36,854 bases of DNA from an uncultured Eubacteriales bacterium (GTDB lineage Bacteria; Bacillota; Clostridia; Christensenellales; CAG-138): positions 1 through 36,854 of the forward strand of contig CACXMS010000018.1 in the NCBI GenBank assembly GCA_902768795.1. Reading direction: 5' to 3'. Below the pieces are notes generated by a model. The model was not told where the DNA came from. It ran no database searches and worked only from the letters and a program-made list of their open reading frames with translations. Positions 14,570-22,807 of the stretch are shown here, piece by piece. A program made the position numbers and the translations under genes. Position 1 is the stretch's first letter. Each line of letters opens with the position of its first letter.

Positions 14570-15676
14570 TCAGGAATCGGAATCCGTTTCCTTTTCCGCC
14601 GTGTACGCGCGATACCATTCGACAAAACGCCGCAATCCCTCCCGGATGCCGATCGACGGGCGAAAGTCGAAGTCCTCCTCCAGCGCGCGGCTGTCCGCAT
14701 AGGTGATCGGAACGTCGCCCGGCTGCATCGGCGCAAGCTCGCGGTGCGCCGCAAAGTCGTAATCTTCCGGAAGCACGCCGGCACGCACCAGCTCTTCCTG
14801 CAACGTCTGCACAAAGTCCAGCAGATTTTCGGGCGTTCCGCCGCCGATGTTGTAAATCGCATACGGCGGAATCGGCAGCCCGTCCGGGCCGACCGTCTTT
14901 TTCGGCGCCCCGCGCATCACGCGAAAAATGCCTTCTACGATATCGTCGATATACGTGAAGTCGCGCTTGCAGTTGCCGTAATTGAAAATCCGAATCGTCT
15001 TTCCGGCAGCCAGCTTCCGCGTCGCGGAATAGTAGAACATGTCCGGTCTGCCGGCCGGTCCGTAAACGGTGAAGAACCGCAGTCCTGTGCAGGGGATATT
15101 GTAAAGCTTGGCGTAGCTGTGCGCGAGCAATTCGCTCGATTTTTTCGTCGCGGCATACAGAGACACCGGCCGATCCGTCGGATCGTCGGTCGAAAACGGG
15201 ATCTTCTGGTTTCCGCCGTAAACCGAAGACGACGACGCATACACAAGGTGCTCCGGCGGATACTTCCGGCACGCCTCAAGGATATTGAAAAACCCGACGA
15301 TATTGGACGCGATATACACTTCCGGATGCTCGATCGAGTACCGCACGCCGGCCTGCGCCGCCAGATGGACGACGATTTCCGGCCGATACGTTTCAAAGAT
15401 ACGCTCCAAAAGTTCCCGATCCACAATCGAACCGCGCACAAAGATGTGCTCCGTCTTTGCGTCGGCAGCCGCCCGTTCGATCTGCCGCAAGCGGTACTGC
15501 TTCAGCGCCGGATCATAATAATCGTTCAGATCATCCATGCTGACGACGCGCGTCAAAGTGTTTTCCCGCAGCAGACGCAGCACCAGATATGCGCCGATAA
15601 AGCCGGGCGAACCGGTCACGAGCACCGTTTTTCCGTCCAAAGCGATCGGTGTTTTTTCAGAAATCGTTCGATCCAC
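14570..15676 (-). CDS. NAD-dependent epimerase, UDP-glucuronate 4-epimerase type
   Basis: This extended short-chain dehydrogenase (368 aa) has the NAD-binding motif TGSPGFIG at 21-28, SSSSVYGG at 148-155 and the catalytic YAATK (Tyr174, Lys178). RYSIEHPEVYIASNIVGFFN and RFFTVYGPAGRPDMFY match enzymes that convert UDP-glucuronate to UDP-galacturonate for surface polysaccharide. The usual GAAGFIG is GSPGFIG here, which should be tolerated. The start is a GTG at 15676 with GGAG 10 nt upstream. It lies 113 nt after fusA with no terminator between, so read-through from fusA is likely. Substrate is inferred. Confidence 0.88.
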   Translation of the reverse strand: MDRTISEKTPIALDGKTVLVTGSPGFIGAYLVLRLLRENTLTRVVSMDDLNDYYDPALKQYRLRQIERAAADAKTEHIFVRGSIVDRELLERIFETYRPEIVVHLAAQAGVRYSIEHPEVYIASNIVGFFNILEACRKYPPEHLVYASSSSVYGGNQKIPFSTDDPTDRPVSLYAATKKSSELLAHSYAKLYNIPCTGLRFFTVYGPAGRPDMFYYSATRKLAAGKTIRIFNYGNCKRDFTYIDDIVEGIFRVMRGAPKKTVGPDGLPIPPYAIYNIGGGTPENLLDFVQTLQEELVRAGVLPEDYDFAAHRELAPMQPGDVPITYADSRALEEDFDFRPSIGIREGLRRFVEWYRAYTAEKETDSDS

Positions 15677-15706
15677 AGTATTGTTCTCCGTTTTTCGGAT
15701 GGTATT

Positions 15707-15746
15707 AGGCCGTCAAGAAAGGGTCTGCCCCCTTTACAACAGTCCG
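15707..15746 (-). repeat. Dispersed hairpin repeat, copy 1 (downstream of fusA)
   Basis: On the minus strand, 44 nt after the fusA stop, the core reads CTGTTGTAAAGG, then GGGCAGACCCTTT. It matches copy 3 at about 24 of 32 aligned bases. A 9-bp GC hairpin (GGCCGCCGC/GCGGCGGCC, 15751-15772) stands just before it. Confidence 0.65.
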
Positions 15747-15789
15747 AGGCCGCCGCGGATGCGGCGGCCCCAGCAGTATGCCGTAAGAA

Positions 15790-17847
15790 TTATTCTTCGT
15801 CCTCGTCCTCGCGCTTGGCCTGCTCGATGATCTTCTTTGCCTGATCGCCGGGCACGTCCTCATAGCGGGTGAACTCGCTCCGGAAAGCGCCGCGGCCCTG
15901 CGTCATCGAACGCAGATCGGTCGCGTACTTGAACATCTCGGAAAGCGGCGCTTCCGCGGTGATCTCGGTGCCGCCGTTGTGCGGGTTCATGCCGAGCATT
16001 CTGCCGCGGCGACGGCTGAGGTCGCCCATAATGTCGCCGACGTTGTCGTTCGGGACCCAAATATGATAGGTATAGATCGGCTCGGTGAGAACCGGGCTTG
16101 CCTTGACGCATGCCGCCTTATAGCTGAGGCGCGCCGCGCTCTTGAACGCGACTTCCTTCGAATCGACCGGATGGTACTTGCCGTCATACAGCGTGGCCTT
16201 GATGCCGACCATCGGATAGCCGGCGAGCACGCCGTGCACCATCGCTTCGCGCAGACCCTTTTCCACCGCGGGAATGTATTCCTTCGGCACCACGCCGCCG
16301 ACGATCGCGTTGACGAACTCGAAATCCACGCCTTCGTCCGCCGGTTCGAACCGCATCTGAACGACGCCGAACTGGCCGCTGCCGCCGGTCTGCTTCTTAT
16401 GCTTACCTTCGGCTTCCGCCATCGCGCGGATCGTCTCACGGTACGGGATGCGCGGGTCGCCGAGCTGCGCTTCGACGTTGTTCTTGTTCTTCAGCTTTGC
16501 ACAGGTGACGTCCAGATGCATTTCGCCAAGGCCCTTCAAGAGCACGTCGCCGGTTTCGCCGTTGCGCTCGAGCGCGATCGACGGATCTTCTTCCAGCAGC
16601 TTATTGAGTCCGCTGATGACCTTATCCTCATCGCCCTGCTTCTTTGCGGAAACCGCAAGACCGATGCACGGCTCGGGGAACTGAATCTTTTCGATTTCAA
16701 CGATATCGCTCTGGTCGCAGAGGGTGTCGTTCGTGTTCGAAACCTGAAGCTTGGGGATCGCGCCGATGTCGCCCGCGTTGAGCTTGTCGACCGGGATCGA
16801 CTTCTTGCCGCGCATCAGAACCGGAGCCGCGGGCTTTTCGGTCTTTTCGGCGGAAACGTTGTACGGAACGACGGACGCGTCGAGCGTGCCGCGATGCACC
16901 TTGACGATGCTGTACTTGCCGAACTGATCGTTTACCGTCTTGTAGATGGAGCAAACCATCTTGCCGTCGCGCGTCAATTCGATTTCCTTGCCGTTCTTAT
17001 ACGCCTTCGGCAGCGCGCTCTGCGCGGCGGAGGGCAGATAGTGCACGATATTGTTGAGAAGCTGAATAACGCCGAGGTTGGACGTTGCCGCCGTGCAGCA
17101 AACGGGCGTAATGTCGCCGTCGAGCGCGCCCTTGCCGAGACCCATCAGAATCTGCTCGTGCGAAAGCTCGAGCGTCTCGAGATATTCCATCATCAGATCG
17201 TCGTCCGCCGCGGCCGCCGCTTCGGTCAGCTGCTCGAGCAGGGATTCCGCTTCCGCCTGGAGATGGCCCGGGATCGGAGCGTCCTTCTCGTTTTTGCCGT
17301 CGAACAGCTTTGCCGTCATATTGAGGATATCGACATAGCCCTTGAATACGCCGCCCTCGACGATCGGAAGCTGGATCGGTACGACGGACGCGCCGAACTT
17401 TTCCTTCGCCTCGTTCATGACCTTATCGAAGTTCGCGTTTTCACGGTCCATCTGATTGATGACCATCATGCGCGGCTTTTTGCGATCCTTGCACATCGCC
17501 ATTGCCTTTTCGGCGCCGACCACGGGGCCGGAAACCGCACCGACGACGATCAGCGCAGCGTCGCACAGCTCCATCGCCGCCGTCACTTCTCCGTAGAAAT
17601 CGAAGAAGCCCGGCGCGTCGATCAGGTTGATCTTCGTGTTCTTCCACTCGAGGGGCGCAACCGCCATGTTGATGGAGATCGAGCGCTTCAGCTCCTCGGG
17701 ATCGAAGTCGGTCGTCGGCGCATTGTTCGGGAACCGATCGACAAGGCCTGCGTTGTAAAGCATCGCCTCGGTCAGCGTCGTCTTGCCTTCGCCGCCGTGA
17801 CCGAAGATACCGATGTTGCGAATTTCGTTCGCGGTATAGAGTTTCAT
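15790..17847 (-). CDS. fusA: Elongation factor G paralogue (EF-G-like GTPase)
   Basis: EF-G proteins catalyse GTP-driven translocation or ribosome recycling. The 685-aa product has all domains: P-loop GHGGEGKT at 16-23, G3 DAPGF at 77-81, G4 NQMD at 131-134, then domains II-V with GGSGQFGVVQMRFEP and the C-terminal SRRRGRMLGM. The P-loop GHGGEGKT differs from the GHIDAGKT of main-line EF-G, and the G3 His (DTPGH) is Phe. This places it in the divergent EF-G2-like group found beside a standard EF-G in many Clostridia. It is not next to rpsL, rpsG or tuf. Whether it performs translocation is uncertain. GGGGG lies before the ATG. Confidence 0.9.
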   Translation of the reverse strand: MKLYTANEIRNIGIFGHGGEGKTTLTEAMLYNAGLVDRFPNNAPTTDFDPEELKRSISINMAVAPLEWKNTKINLIDAPGFFDFYGEVTAAMELCDAALIVVGAVSGPVVGAEKAMAMCKDRKKPRMMVINQMDRENANFDKVMNEAKEKFGASVVPIQLPIVEGGVFKGYVDILNMTAKLFDGKNEKDAPIPGHLQAEAESLLEQLTEAAAAADDDLMMEYLETLELSHEQILMGLGKGALDGDITPVCCTAATSNLGVIQLLNNIVHYLPSAAQSALPKAYKNGKEIELTRDGKMVCSIYKTVNDQFGKYSIVKVHRGTLDASVVPYNVSAEKTEKPAAPVLMRGKKSIPVDKLNAGDIGAIPKLQVSNTNDTLCDQSDIVEIEKIQFPEPCIGLAVSAKKQGDEDKVISGLNKLLEEDPSIALERNGETGDVLLKGLGEMHLDVTCAKLKNKNNVEAQLGDPRIPYRETIRAMAEAEGKHKKQTGGSGQFGVVQMRFEPADEGVDFEFVNAIVGGVVPKEYIPAVEKGLREAMVHGVLAGYPMVGIKATLYDGKYHPVDSKEVAFKSAARLSYKAACVKASPVLTEPIYTYHIWVPNDNVGDIMGDLSRRRGRMLGMNPHNGGTEITAEAPLSEMFKYATDLRSMTQGRGAFRSEFTRYEDVPGDQAKKIIEQAKREDEDEE

Positions 17848-17922
17848 GTTTTTCCCCCTTAATGGTTAGCTTTCCAATTTTTCACATCCGTTCACACGGA
17901 CTGATCCATTTTAGTCTTAAAG

Positions 17923-17951
17923 ATTATAGCAGAAAAAAAGCGCTCTGTAAA
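17923..17951 (-). promoter_or_regulatory. SigA-type promoter of fusA
   Basis: TTTACA-N17-TATAAT on the minus strand, about 75 nt before the fusA start. Confidence 0.8.
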
Positions 17952-17988
17952 CCTTAACTTTTTCTCTTTTTACGATTTTTTCGGACTT

Positions 17989-19206
17989 TTATTCCTTTGC
18001 GAGCGTCCGGACCGCCGCGCGAAGCTGTTCGTCCAGCTCCTGCGGGATGCGTCCGGCATAATACTGCGAAGCTTCCTCCGGGTTTTCGACGACCTCATCG
18101 GGCGTAATTCCGACGCCGTGGATGCAGACGCCGTTCGGCGTATAATACGCCTCGGTCGTGAGCTTGATGTAGCCGCCCGTCGCGCCGAGATAGCAATAGG
18201 TCTGCACGATCCCCTTGCCGTAGCTTTGCGTTCCGATCACTTTTGCGCGGCCGTGATCCTGCAGCGCGCCGGAAACGAGTTCGCTCGCCGAACCGGTCTC
18301 GCCGTTGATCAGCACCGCAAGCGGGAACGAATACCCCTCCTTTTCGGTCTTGAATTCCTGGCTGCTCCCGTTCCGCGTTCTGAGCGACGTAATGACGAGC
18401 CCCTTCGGCAGGAACAGATCGGCAACGTCGCAGGCGTCGTACAGCGAACCGCCCGGATTGCCGCGCAGATCCAGAACCAGCGATTCCATTCCCTGCTCGC
18501 GCAGCGATTCGATCGCCTCCTTGATTTCCGTCACGCACTCGCCGTGAAACTGCGACAGATGCAGATACCCGATCGAATCCGTCAGCATCCGATAGGTGAC
18601 GGTCGGCGCATAGATCTGCCGGGAAGCGACCTGCACGGAAAGCTCCGTGCCGTCCCGTTCCAGAAAAAGCTCGTTCAGATCGCCTTCTTCGGTTTTCATG
18701 GCGTCCAGAAACGTTTCGATGTCGAGCCCCTGCGCGGACGTTCCGTTGATGGAGAGCAGATGATCGCCCGCCAGGATGCCGGCTTCCTCCGCGGGCGAGT
18801 TTTCGTAAACGCGCTCCACTACGAACGATCCGATCTCGAGCTGTTTGAGCAGAATGCCGATTCCCGTATAATGTCCCGACTGGCTTTTGGTGAGCTCTGC
18901 GTATTCCTCCGCGGTATAATAAGCGGAATAAACGTCGCCCAGCGAATTCACCATGCCGCGGATCGCGCCGGTGACCAGGCCGTCGTTTTCCTTATCATAA
19001 AAATAATAATTCTCGCGGATCGTGCGAAGCGCCTCAAACAGCGTTCCGTATTCGCTCCGGTCGCCGACGCGGGCAAACAGAAACGTCAGGCTCGCGGTCA
19101 GAGCAATCGAGATGACCCACAGCAGAATCCATGCCCATACGCGGCGACTTTTCCGTTTGACGGGCGGCACGGGCGTTTCCTTCGGTTCCATTGTGTTCTG
19201 TTCCAT
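17989..19206 (-). CDS. S41-family C-terminal processing peptidase (CtpA-like)
   Basis: A membrane-anchored serine protease that cleaves proteins at their C-terminus on the outer face of the membrane. The 405-aa product has a short basic and Pro-rich cytoplasmic tail, one transmembrane helix (24-44), a PDZ domain (about 112-195, with AGDHLLSINGTSAQG) and the S41 core. The nucleophile is Ser306 in GETGSASELVSGAL and the general base Lys331 in QSYGKGIVQTYC; LVLDLRGNPGG at 243-253 is the third family motif. AGGAG precedes the ATG. It lies about 80 nt downstream of the small P-loop gene. Confidence 0.95.
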   Translation of the reverse strand: MEQNTMEPKETPVPPVKRKSRRVWAWILLWVISIALTASLTFLFARVGDRSEYGTLFEALRTIRENYYFYDKENDGLVTGAIRGMVNSLGDVYSAYYTAEEYAELTKSQSGHYTGIGILLKQLEIGSFVVERVYENSPAEEAGILAGDHLLSINGTSAQGLDIETFLDAMKTEEGDLNELFLERDGTELSVQVASRQIYAPTVTYRMLTDSIGYLHLSQFHGECVTEIKEAIESLREQGMESLVLDLRGNPGGSLYDACDVADLFLPKGLVITSLRTRNGSSQEFKTEKEGYSFPLAVLINGETGSASELVSGALQDHGRAKVIGTQSYGKGIVQTYCYLGATGGYIKLTTEAYYTPNGVCIHGVGITPDEVVENPEEASQYYAGRIPQELDEQLRAAVRTLAKE

Positions 19207-19221
19207 ACAAGTCTCCTGATT

Positions 19222-19246
19222 GAAAAGAGCGCATCCGAAAATGCGC
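19222..19246 (-). terminator. Weak terminator after the P-loop gene
   Basis: GCGCAT/ATGCGC with a 6-nt loop, followed on the minus strand by TCTTTTC. It lies directly before the ribosome binding site of the S41 gene, so it may attenuate rather than stop transcription. Confidence 0.6.
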
Positions 19247-19285
19247 CCCGGGTTTACAACGGTTTCTTCCCTTCCGGAAGCCAGC

Positions 19286-19696
19286 TCAAAGCGCGTACTG
19301 TTTCAAAAAAGGCGGCAGCGTTTCGACCGCGCCGGATACGCACAGCGTCAGGCGGATGTTGTGTTTGTCCGCAAACGACCCGAGCTCGTCAAACAGCCCC
19401 TCGAGCGTTGCGAGATCGTGACGTACAATGTCCAGGAACCCGTCCACAAACACTTCTTCGAGGTCATGGTCGGAAGCGGCAACGCCGCAAAGAAATCCGA
19501 AAAATGCTTTGGGACCGCTGATCCCGTATTCCTTCGCATTGATGAACCGGACGGAAAGATTCAGATCAAACATGTACCGATCGTCATCGTCGATAAACAC
19601 GATGCTTCCCTTTGCTTCCTTTGCCGCGGTGTTGGCAAGTTCCAGAATCTTCTTGGTCTTGCCCGTTCCCTTTTCCCCGAAAATGATTTGTATCAC
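19286..19696 (-). CDS. Small P-loop ATPase of unknown role
   Basis: The 136-aa protein begins with a Walker A motif (FGEKGTGKTKK, core at 7-14) followed by SIVFIDDDDRYMFDL, a possible Walker B. The rest resembles a single RecA-like or kinase-like core without accessory domains. Clostridial homologues are often labelled PilT-like or simply ATP-binding, without experimental support that I know of. It starts with GTG, has GGGAGG 8 nt upstream and its own strong promoter, and is divergent from the MraY-like gene. The function cannot be named. Confidence 0.8.
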   Translation of the reverse strand: MIQIIFGEKGTGKTKKILELANTAAKEAKGSIVFIDDDDRYMFDLNLSVRFINAKEYGISGPKAFFGFLCGVAASDHDLEEVFVDGFLDIVRHDLATLEGLFDELGSFADKHNIRLTLCVSGAVETLPPFLKQYAL

Positions 19697-19735
19697 GACA
19701 GCACCTCCCTCTGTGATCTGGCTGTATTATACCCC

Positions 19736-19764
19736 ACTTTTCCGCTTCTTTCAAGTCCTCTTTC
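19736..19764 (-). promoter_or_regulatory. SigA-type promoter of the P-loop ATPase gene
   Basis: TTGAAA-N17-TATAAT on the minus strand. Its mate for the divergent gene starts 77 bases away. Confidence 0.82.
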
Positions 19765-19840
19765 GGATTTGCGCGCGGCTTTCACACTCTTTTCGCAATT
19801 CCGTCCCATAGATTCGACGGTCAATTCCGCGTTTCCCCTA

Positions 19841-19869
19841 TTGAATCTGCCGGCAAAAGCGGCTATAAT
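19841..19869 (+). promoter_or_regulatory. SigA-type promoter of the MraY-like gene
   Basis: TTGAAT-N17-TATAAT on the plus strand, 36 bases before the ATG. Confidence 0.85.
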
Positions 19870-19905
19870 ACAAAATGATAACAGGAAAGGAACCCGATTC
19901 CGATT

Positions 19906-20862
19906 ATGCTGAATCAACTGTTTACGCCTTATATCGATCAAAGCCACCTTCTGATCGCTTACGCGCTGTTCTGTTTTGTGCTGACGACCGTGCTGCTGCG
20001 GGTCGATCTGCCGTTTCTGCCGAAGGACAAGGGGCGCCCCAACGCCGTCAACGGCCAACTCTCGAAGGGCAAGACGCGCGGCGTCGGGCTCGTGATGATG
20101 ATCTGCTTTGTCGCCTGCGCGGCGCTGTTCATCCCGTTTTCCGTCGAATTCATGTTCTACGCGCTTTTGATCCTCGCCGAAATGTTCAGCGGGTATCTCG
20201 ACGATGCCGCCAAGTTCCCGTGGTCCGATTACAAAAAGGGCCTGATCGATTTTGTGATCTCCGCGCTCGTCGGCGTCGTTTTCGTTCTGAACGATTCCTC
20301 GACGATTTATTTCGGATCGTTTGCCGTTGCGCTGCATCCGATCGTTTACGGGCTGCTTGCGACCGGGCTTGTCTGGCTCAGCATCAACGCGGTCAATTGC
20401 ACGGACGGTGTGGACGGGCTTTCAACGACCGTCGGACTCGTTTCGATTTTGAGCTTCCTTCTGATCTACCCGAACGAGCTTACAATGGAGTATCACGGCT
20501 ATATTCTGCTGTTTGCCGCCGTCATCGTTTCCTATCTGCTCTTCAACGCCGGACCGAGCAAGGTCCTGATGGGCGACGCCGGTTCGCGCCCGCTCGGGAT
20601 TCTGCTCGCGCTGCTGGCGATGAAATCGCATCATCCGTTCTGCTGGCTGCTGCTTGCGTTCGTCTTCCTTGCGGACGGCGTCACCGGGCTGATCAAGATT
20701 TTCTTCCTGCGGTTCTTCAAGATTCATTTCTTCAAAAACATCCGTACGCCGCTGCACGATGAAATGCGGAAAAACCGCGGCTGGTCGGACACGCAGGTCG
20801 TCGTTCGCTTCGCCGTCGCGCAGGTCATCTGCTCCGTACTCTGGTACATCACTTCCCTGTAA
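19906..20862 (+). CDS. mraY: MraY-type phospho-MurNAc-pentapeptide transferase
   Basis: Polytopic membrane enzyme that transfers phospho-MurNAc-pentapeptide from UDP to undecaprenyl phosphate, making lipid I. The 318 aa have about ten hydrophobic helices and the family motifs: GYLDDAAKF with the Asp pair at 99-100, NAVNCTDGVDGL (Asp167, Asp170), GDAGSRPLG (Asp224) and the loop PLHDEMRKNRGWSDTQVVVRF split around residue 290. In that loop the usual three His are reduced to one (His284), a variant form. The gene stands alone, outside any murein cluster. AAGGA is about 13 nt from the ATG, longer than ideal. A WecA-type role is possible but the RGWSDTQVVVRF segment favours MraY. Confidence 0.83.
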   Translation: MLNQLFTPYIDQSHLLIAYALFCFVLTTVLLRVDLPFLPKDKGRPNAVNGQLSKGKTRGVGLVMMICFVACAALFIPFSVEFMFYALLILAEMFSGYLDDAAKFPWSDYKKGLIDFVISALVGVVFVLNDSSTIYFGSFAVALHPIVYGLLATGLVWLSINAVNCTDGVDGLSTTVGLVSILSFLLIYPNELTMEYHGYILLFAAVIVSYLLFNAGPSKVLMGDAGSRPLGILLALLAMKSHHPFCWLLLAFVFLADGVTGLIKIFFLRFFKIHFFKNIRTPLHDEMRKNRGWSDTQVVVRFAVAQVICSVLWYITSL

Positions 20863-20883
20863 CGCCGCTCACAAAAGCGCCGT

Positions 20884-20909
20884 GCGCCGGCTGATGCCGG
20901 CGCTGTTTT
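20884..20909 (+). terminator. Terminator of the MraY-like gene
   Basis: GCGCCGGC/GCCGGCGC with a 4-nt loop, followed by TGTTTTG. The recombinase gene ends right next to it on the other strand. Confidence 0.85.
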
Positions 20910-20910
20910 G

Positions 20911-21519
20911 TTATCCGCTCGCAAGCATCTGCTCCTCCGCCCACCGGAGGAACGTCGAATGGCTGATGCCGAGCGTCCGCGCCGCCACGCGCGCGGACAT
21001 CTCGCCGGATCGCCAGATGGCGACGCAGTCGGGATACTGTTCCGGCCGTTCCTTGAAATCCCTTCCGAAGCGTACGCCGCGTTCGCGCGCGGCGGCAATT
21101 CCCTCCGCCTGCCGCTGGCGGATGAATTCCCGCTCCACCTGTGCGACGTATGACAAAAGCTGCAGCACGATATCGGCAATCAGCGTTCCGGTCAGATCGC
21201 AGCCCTGCTGCGTGTTCAAAAGCGGCATTTCGAGTACCACGATCTCCACATGCTTGTCCTGCGTCAGCATCCGCCACTGTTCCTTAATCTCCTCGTAATT
21301 TCGTCCGAGCCGATCAATGCTTTTAATCACCAGAACGTCGCCCTCCTTCATCTTCCGTACCATGCGGCGATACATCGGACGGTTAAAGTCCTTGCCGGAT
21401 ATCTTGTCGATATACAGGCATTTGTCCGTTACCCCATACTCGCGCAGCGCGATCAACTGCCGTTCCTCGTTCTGATCCCGCGTGCTGACGCGCGCATACC
21501 CGTAGTTCTTCGTGTTCAC
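20911..21519 (-). CDS. Small serine recombinase (resolvase/invertase)
   Basis: The 202-aa protein has the serine-recombinase core: YARVSTRDQNEERQL with catalytic Ser12, DKISGKDFNRP, and SIDRLGRNYEEI with the conserved Arg residues, then a long E-helix (VAQVEREFIRQRQAEGI) and a C-terminal helix-turn-helix (ARVAARTLGISHSTFLRW). The size fits Tn3-type resolvases and Hin/Gin-type invertases. It starts with GTG with AAGGAGGTG upstream. No transposase is adjacent, so it is an orphan: a relic, a resolution system or an inverter of a nearby site. The target is unknown. Confidence 0.93.
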   Translation of the reverse strand: MNTKNYGYARVSTRDQNEERQLIALREYGVTDKCLYIDKISGKDFNRPMYRRMVRKMKEGDVLVIKSIDRLGRNYEEIKEQWRMLTQDKHVEIVVLEMPLLNTQQGCDLTGTLIADIVLQLLSYVAQVEREFIRQRQAEGIAAARERGVRFGRDFKERPEQYPDCVAIWRSGEMSARVAARTLGISHSTFLRWAEEQMLASG

Positions 21520-21524
21520 AGAAA

Positions 21525-21564
21525 CACCTCCTTTTTTCTCTCATTTTATAAAAAAGGGGGGTGC
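21525..21564. repeat. Inverted repeat able to sequester the recombinase ribosome binding site
   Basis: CACCTCCTTTTTT and AAAAAAGGGGGGTG face each other over a 13-nt gap (one-base length difference). On the minus-strand mRNA the AGGAGGTG Shine-Dalgarno would be paired with the C-rich arm. Confidence 0.5.
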
Positions 21565-21757
21565 CTTTGAAAACGGTATTTGCAAAATGCACGGTTTCCC
21601 GATTATTTAAAGTGCTATATTGCATTATGCCGTTTGTTCTACTCCGGGTAGAGCTGTTTTTCGCCGCGTAGAGCGAACCGCCCGGGGTGATAGAGCGGGC
21701 AAACGGCGCTCCACCCGGGCGCTGTCGGAGCGGATAGCGGTCGGAACGCGCAGTAGG
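21565..21757. other. Gene-free structured region between recombinase and degV
   Basis: No gene is visible. It holds three successive dyads: CTAC/GTAG (21640-21650), TTCGC/GCGAA (21660-21677) and GCCCGGGGT/ACCCGGGC with an inner AGCG/CGCT (21679-21720). A GTAGAGC/ATAGAGC heptamer also occurs three times at 21648, 21668 and 21690. It lies immediately upstream of the recombinase gene, where resolvases keep their multi-subsite res sites. A structured RNA is the alternative. Confidence 0.4.
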
Positions 21758-21786
21758 TTGACCGCACATATGCCGGCGCGTATGAT
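21758..21786 (+). promoter_or_regulatory. SigA-type promoter of degV
   Basis: TTGACC-N17-TATGAT on the plus strand, about 85 nt before the degV start. Confidence 0.72.
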
Positions 21787-21870
21787 AAGGGTGAGCCGTT
21801 TGAAGCGAATCGTTTTTGCACGGAAGGAACCCGGCCGAAACGATCGAAACAATGAAGGAGGAAAACAAAC

Positions 21871-22755
21871 ATGCGTTTTGCCGTAGTAACGGATACTTCC
21901 GGGAATCTGCTGAATCGGCAGGTAAAGGATCGCGGTCTTGCGGTCATCCCGTTTTTATATACCTATGACGGCGTTGAGCACACCTGTCTCGACACCGACC
22001 GGTTCGACGGGGACGCCTATTACAAAATGCTGCGAACGATGACCGTGACGACGTCGCAGATCAATCCGCAAACCTATGCGGATTACTTTACCGAGCATCT
22101 GAAGGAAGGTCGCGACGTGCTTTATGTGAGCATGTCCTCCGGCATCTCCGGTTCATGCCAGAGCGCGGCGCTCGGCGCGGAGCTTGCTTTGGAAGCGTAT
22201 CCGGAGCGGAAGATCGAAATCGTGGATACGCGCGGGGCGTCGCTCGGCGAAGGACTTGTTGCGCTGCGGGCGGCTGATCTGCGGGACAGGGAAATGGACG
22301 TGACGGCTGCCGCAGAGGAACTGCGCGCCATGTCCGAGCGGCTGTTCAACGTTTTCACAGTGGACGATCTGCTCTTTTTGCGGCGCGGCGGACGCCTCAG
22401 CAATCTGCTCGCGGTCGTCGGGACGGTGCTGCATATCAAGCCGATCCTGAAGGGCGATCCGGACGGTCGGATCATCGCTTTCGGCAAGGTGCGCGGTCGC
22501 AAGCGCTCCGTCGAAACGCTCGCGGAGCAGTATGAAAAGCTCGTCGTCTCCCCCGAAACGCAGACGATCGGCATCGCGCACGCGGCCTGCCGCAAGGACG
22601 CCGAATACCTCGAGTCGCTGATCCGGGCGAAACGGCCGCCGAAATCGATCCTGCTCGTCGACTATGAGCCGGTCACCGGAGCGCACGTCGGCCCCGGCGC
22701 GCTTGCGCTGTTCTTTGAAAGCGCTCCCGGCGTTCGCGCCGCGGCCGCGCTGTAA
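21871..22755 (+). CDS. DegV-family fatty-acid-binding protein
   Basis: DegV (FakB-type) proteins bind one fatty acid and present it to the FakA kinase for phosphorylation, feeding host or environmental fatty acids into phospholipid synthesis. The 294-aa protein has the family landmarks: VVTDTSGNL at the N-terminus, TVTTSQINPQTYADYF, SMSSGISGSCQSA (backbone contacts to the carboxylate), VDTRGASLGEG and the LRRGGRLSN stretch. GAAGGAGG lies upstream of the ATG. No FakA/DAK2 gene is nearby. Which fatty acid is bound cannot be told. Confidence 0.93.
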   Translation: MRFAVVTDTSGNLLNRQVKDRGLAVIPFLYTYDGVEHTCLDTDRFDGDAYYKMLRTMTVTTSQINPQTYADYFTEHLKEGRDVLYVSMSSGISGSCQSAALGAELALEAYPERKIEIVDTRGASLGEGLVALRAADLRDREMDVTAAAEELRAMSERLFNVFTVDDLLFLRRGGRLSNLLAVVGTVLHIKPILKGDPDGRIIAFGKVRGRKRSVETLAEQYEKLVVSPETQTIGIAHAACRKDAEYLESLIRAKRPPKSILLVDYEPVTGAHVGPGALALFFESAPGVRAAAAL

Positions 22756-22760
22756 CGATT

Positions 22761-22800
22761 CAGGCTGTCGCACAAAGGATCAGACCGTTTTCTCGGCAGT
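22761..22800 (+). repeat. Dispersed hairpin repeat, copy 2 (downstream of degV)
   Basis: Starts 6 bases after the degV stop. The core CAGGCTGTCGCACAAAGG, then ATCAGACCGTTT, matches copy 3 at about 26 of 31 bases. CTGTCG pairs with CGGCAG across the loop. Confidence 0.7.
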
Positions 22801-22807
22801 CTGCCTC

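Noticed and set aside
14412..15272. A 286-codon minus-strand ORF overlapping the epimerase
   Set aside because: It is out of frame with the epimerase, crosses its stop and the terminator, and has no recognisable domain.
15979..17862. A 627-codon plus-strand ORF across fusA
   Set aside because: Antisense of EF-G with no motif and no ribosome binding site.
20911..21519. Insertion sequence or complete transposon at the serine recombinase
   Set aside because: No transposase, terminal inverted repeats or target-site duplication could be found near the recombinase.
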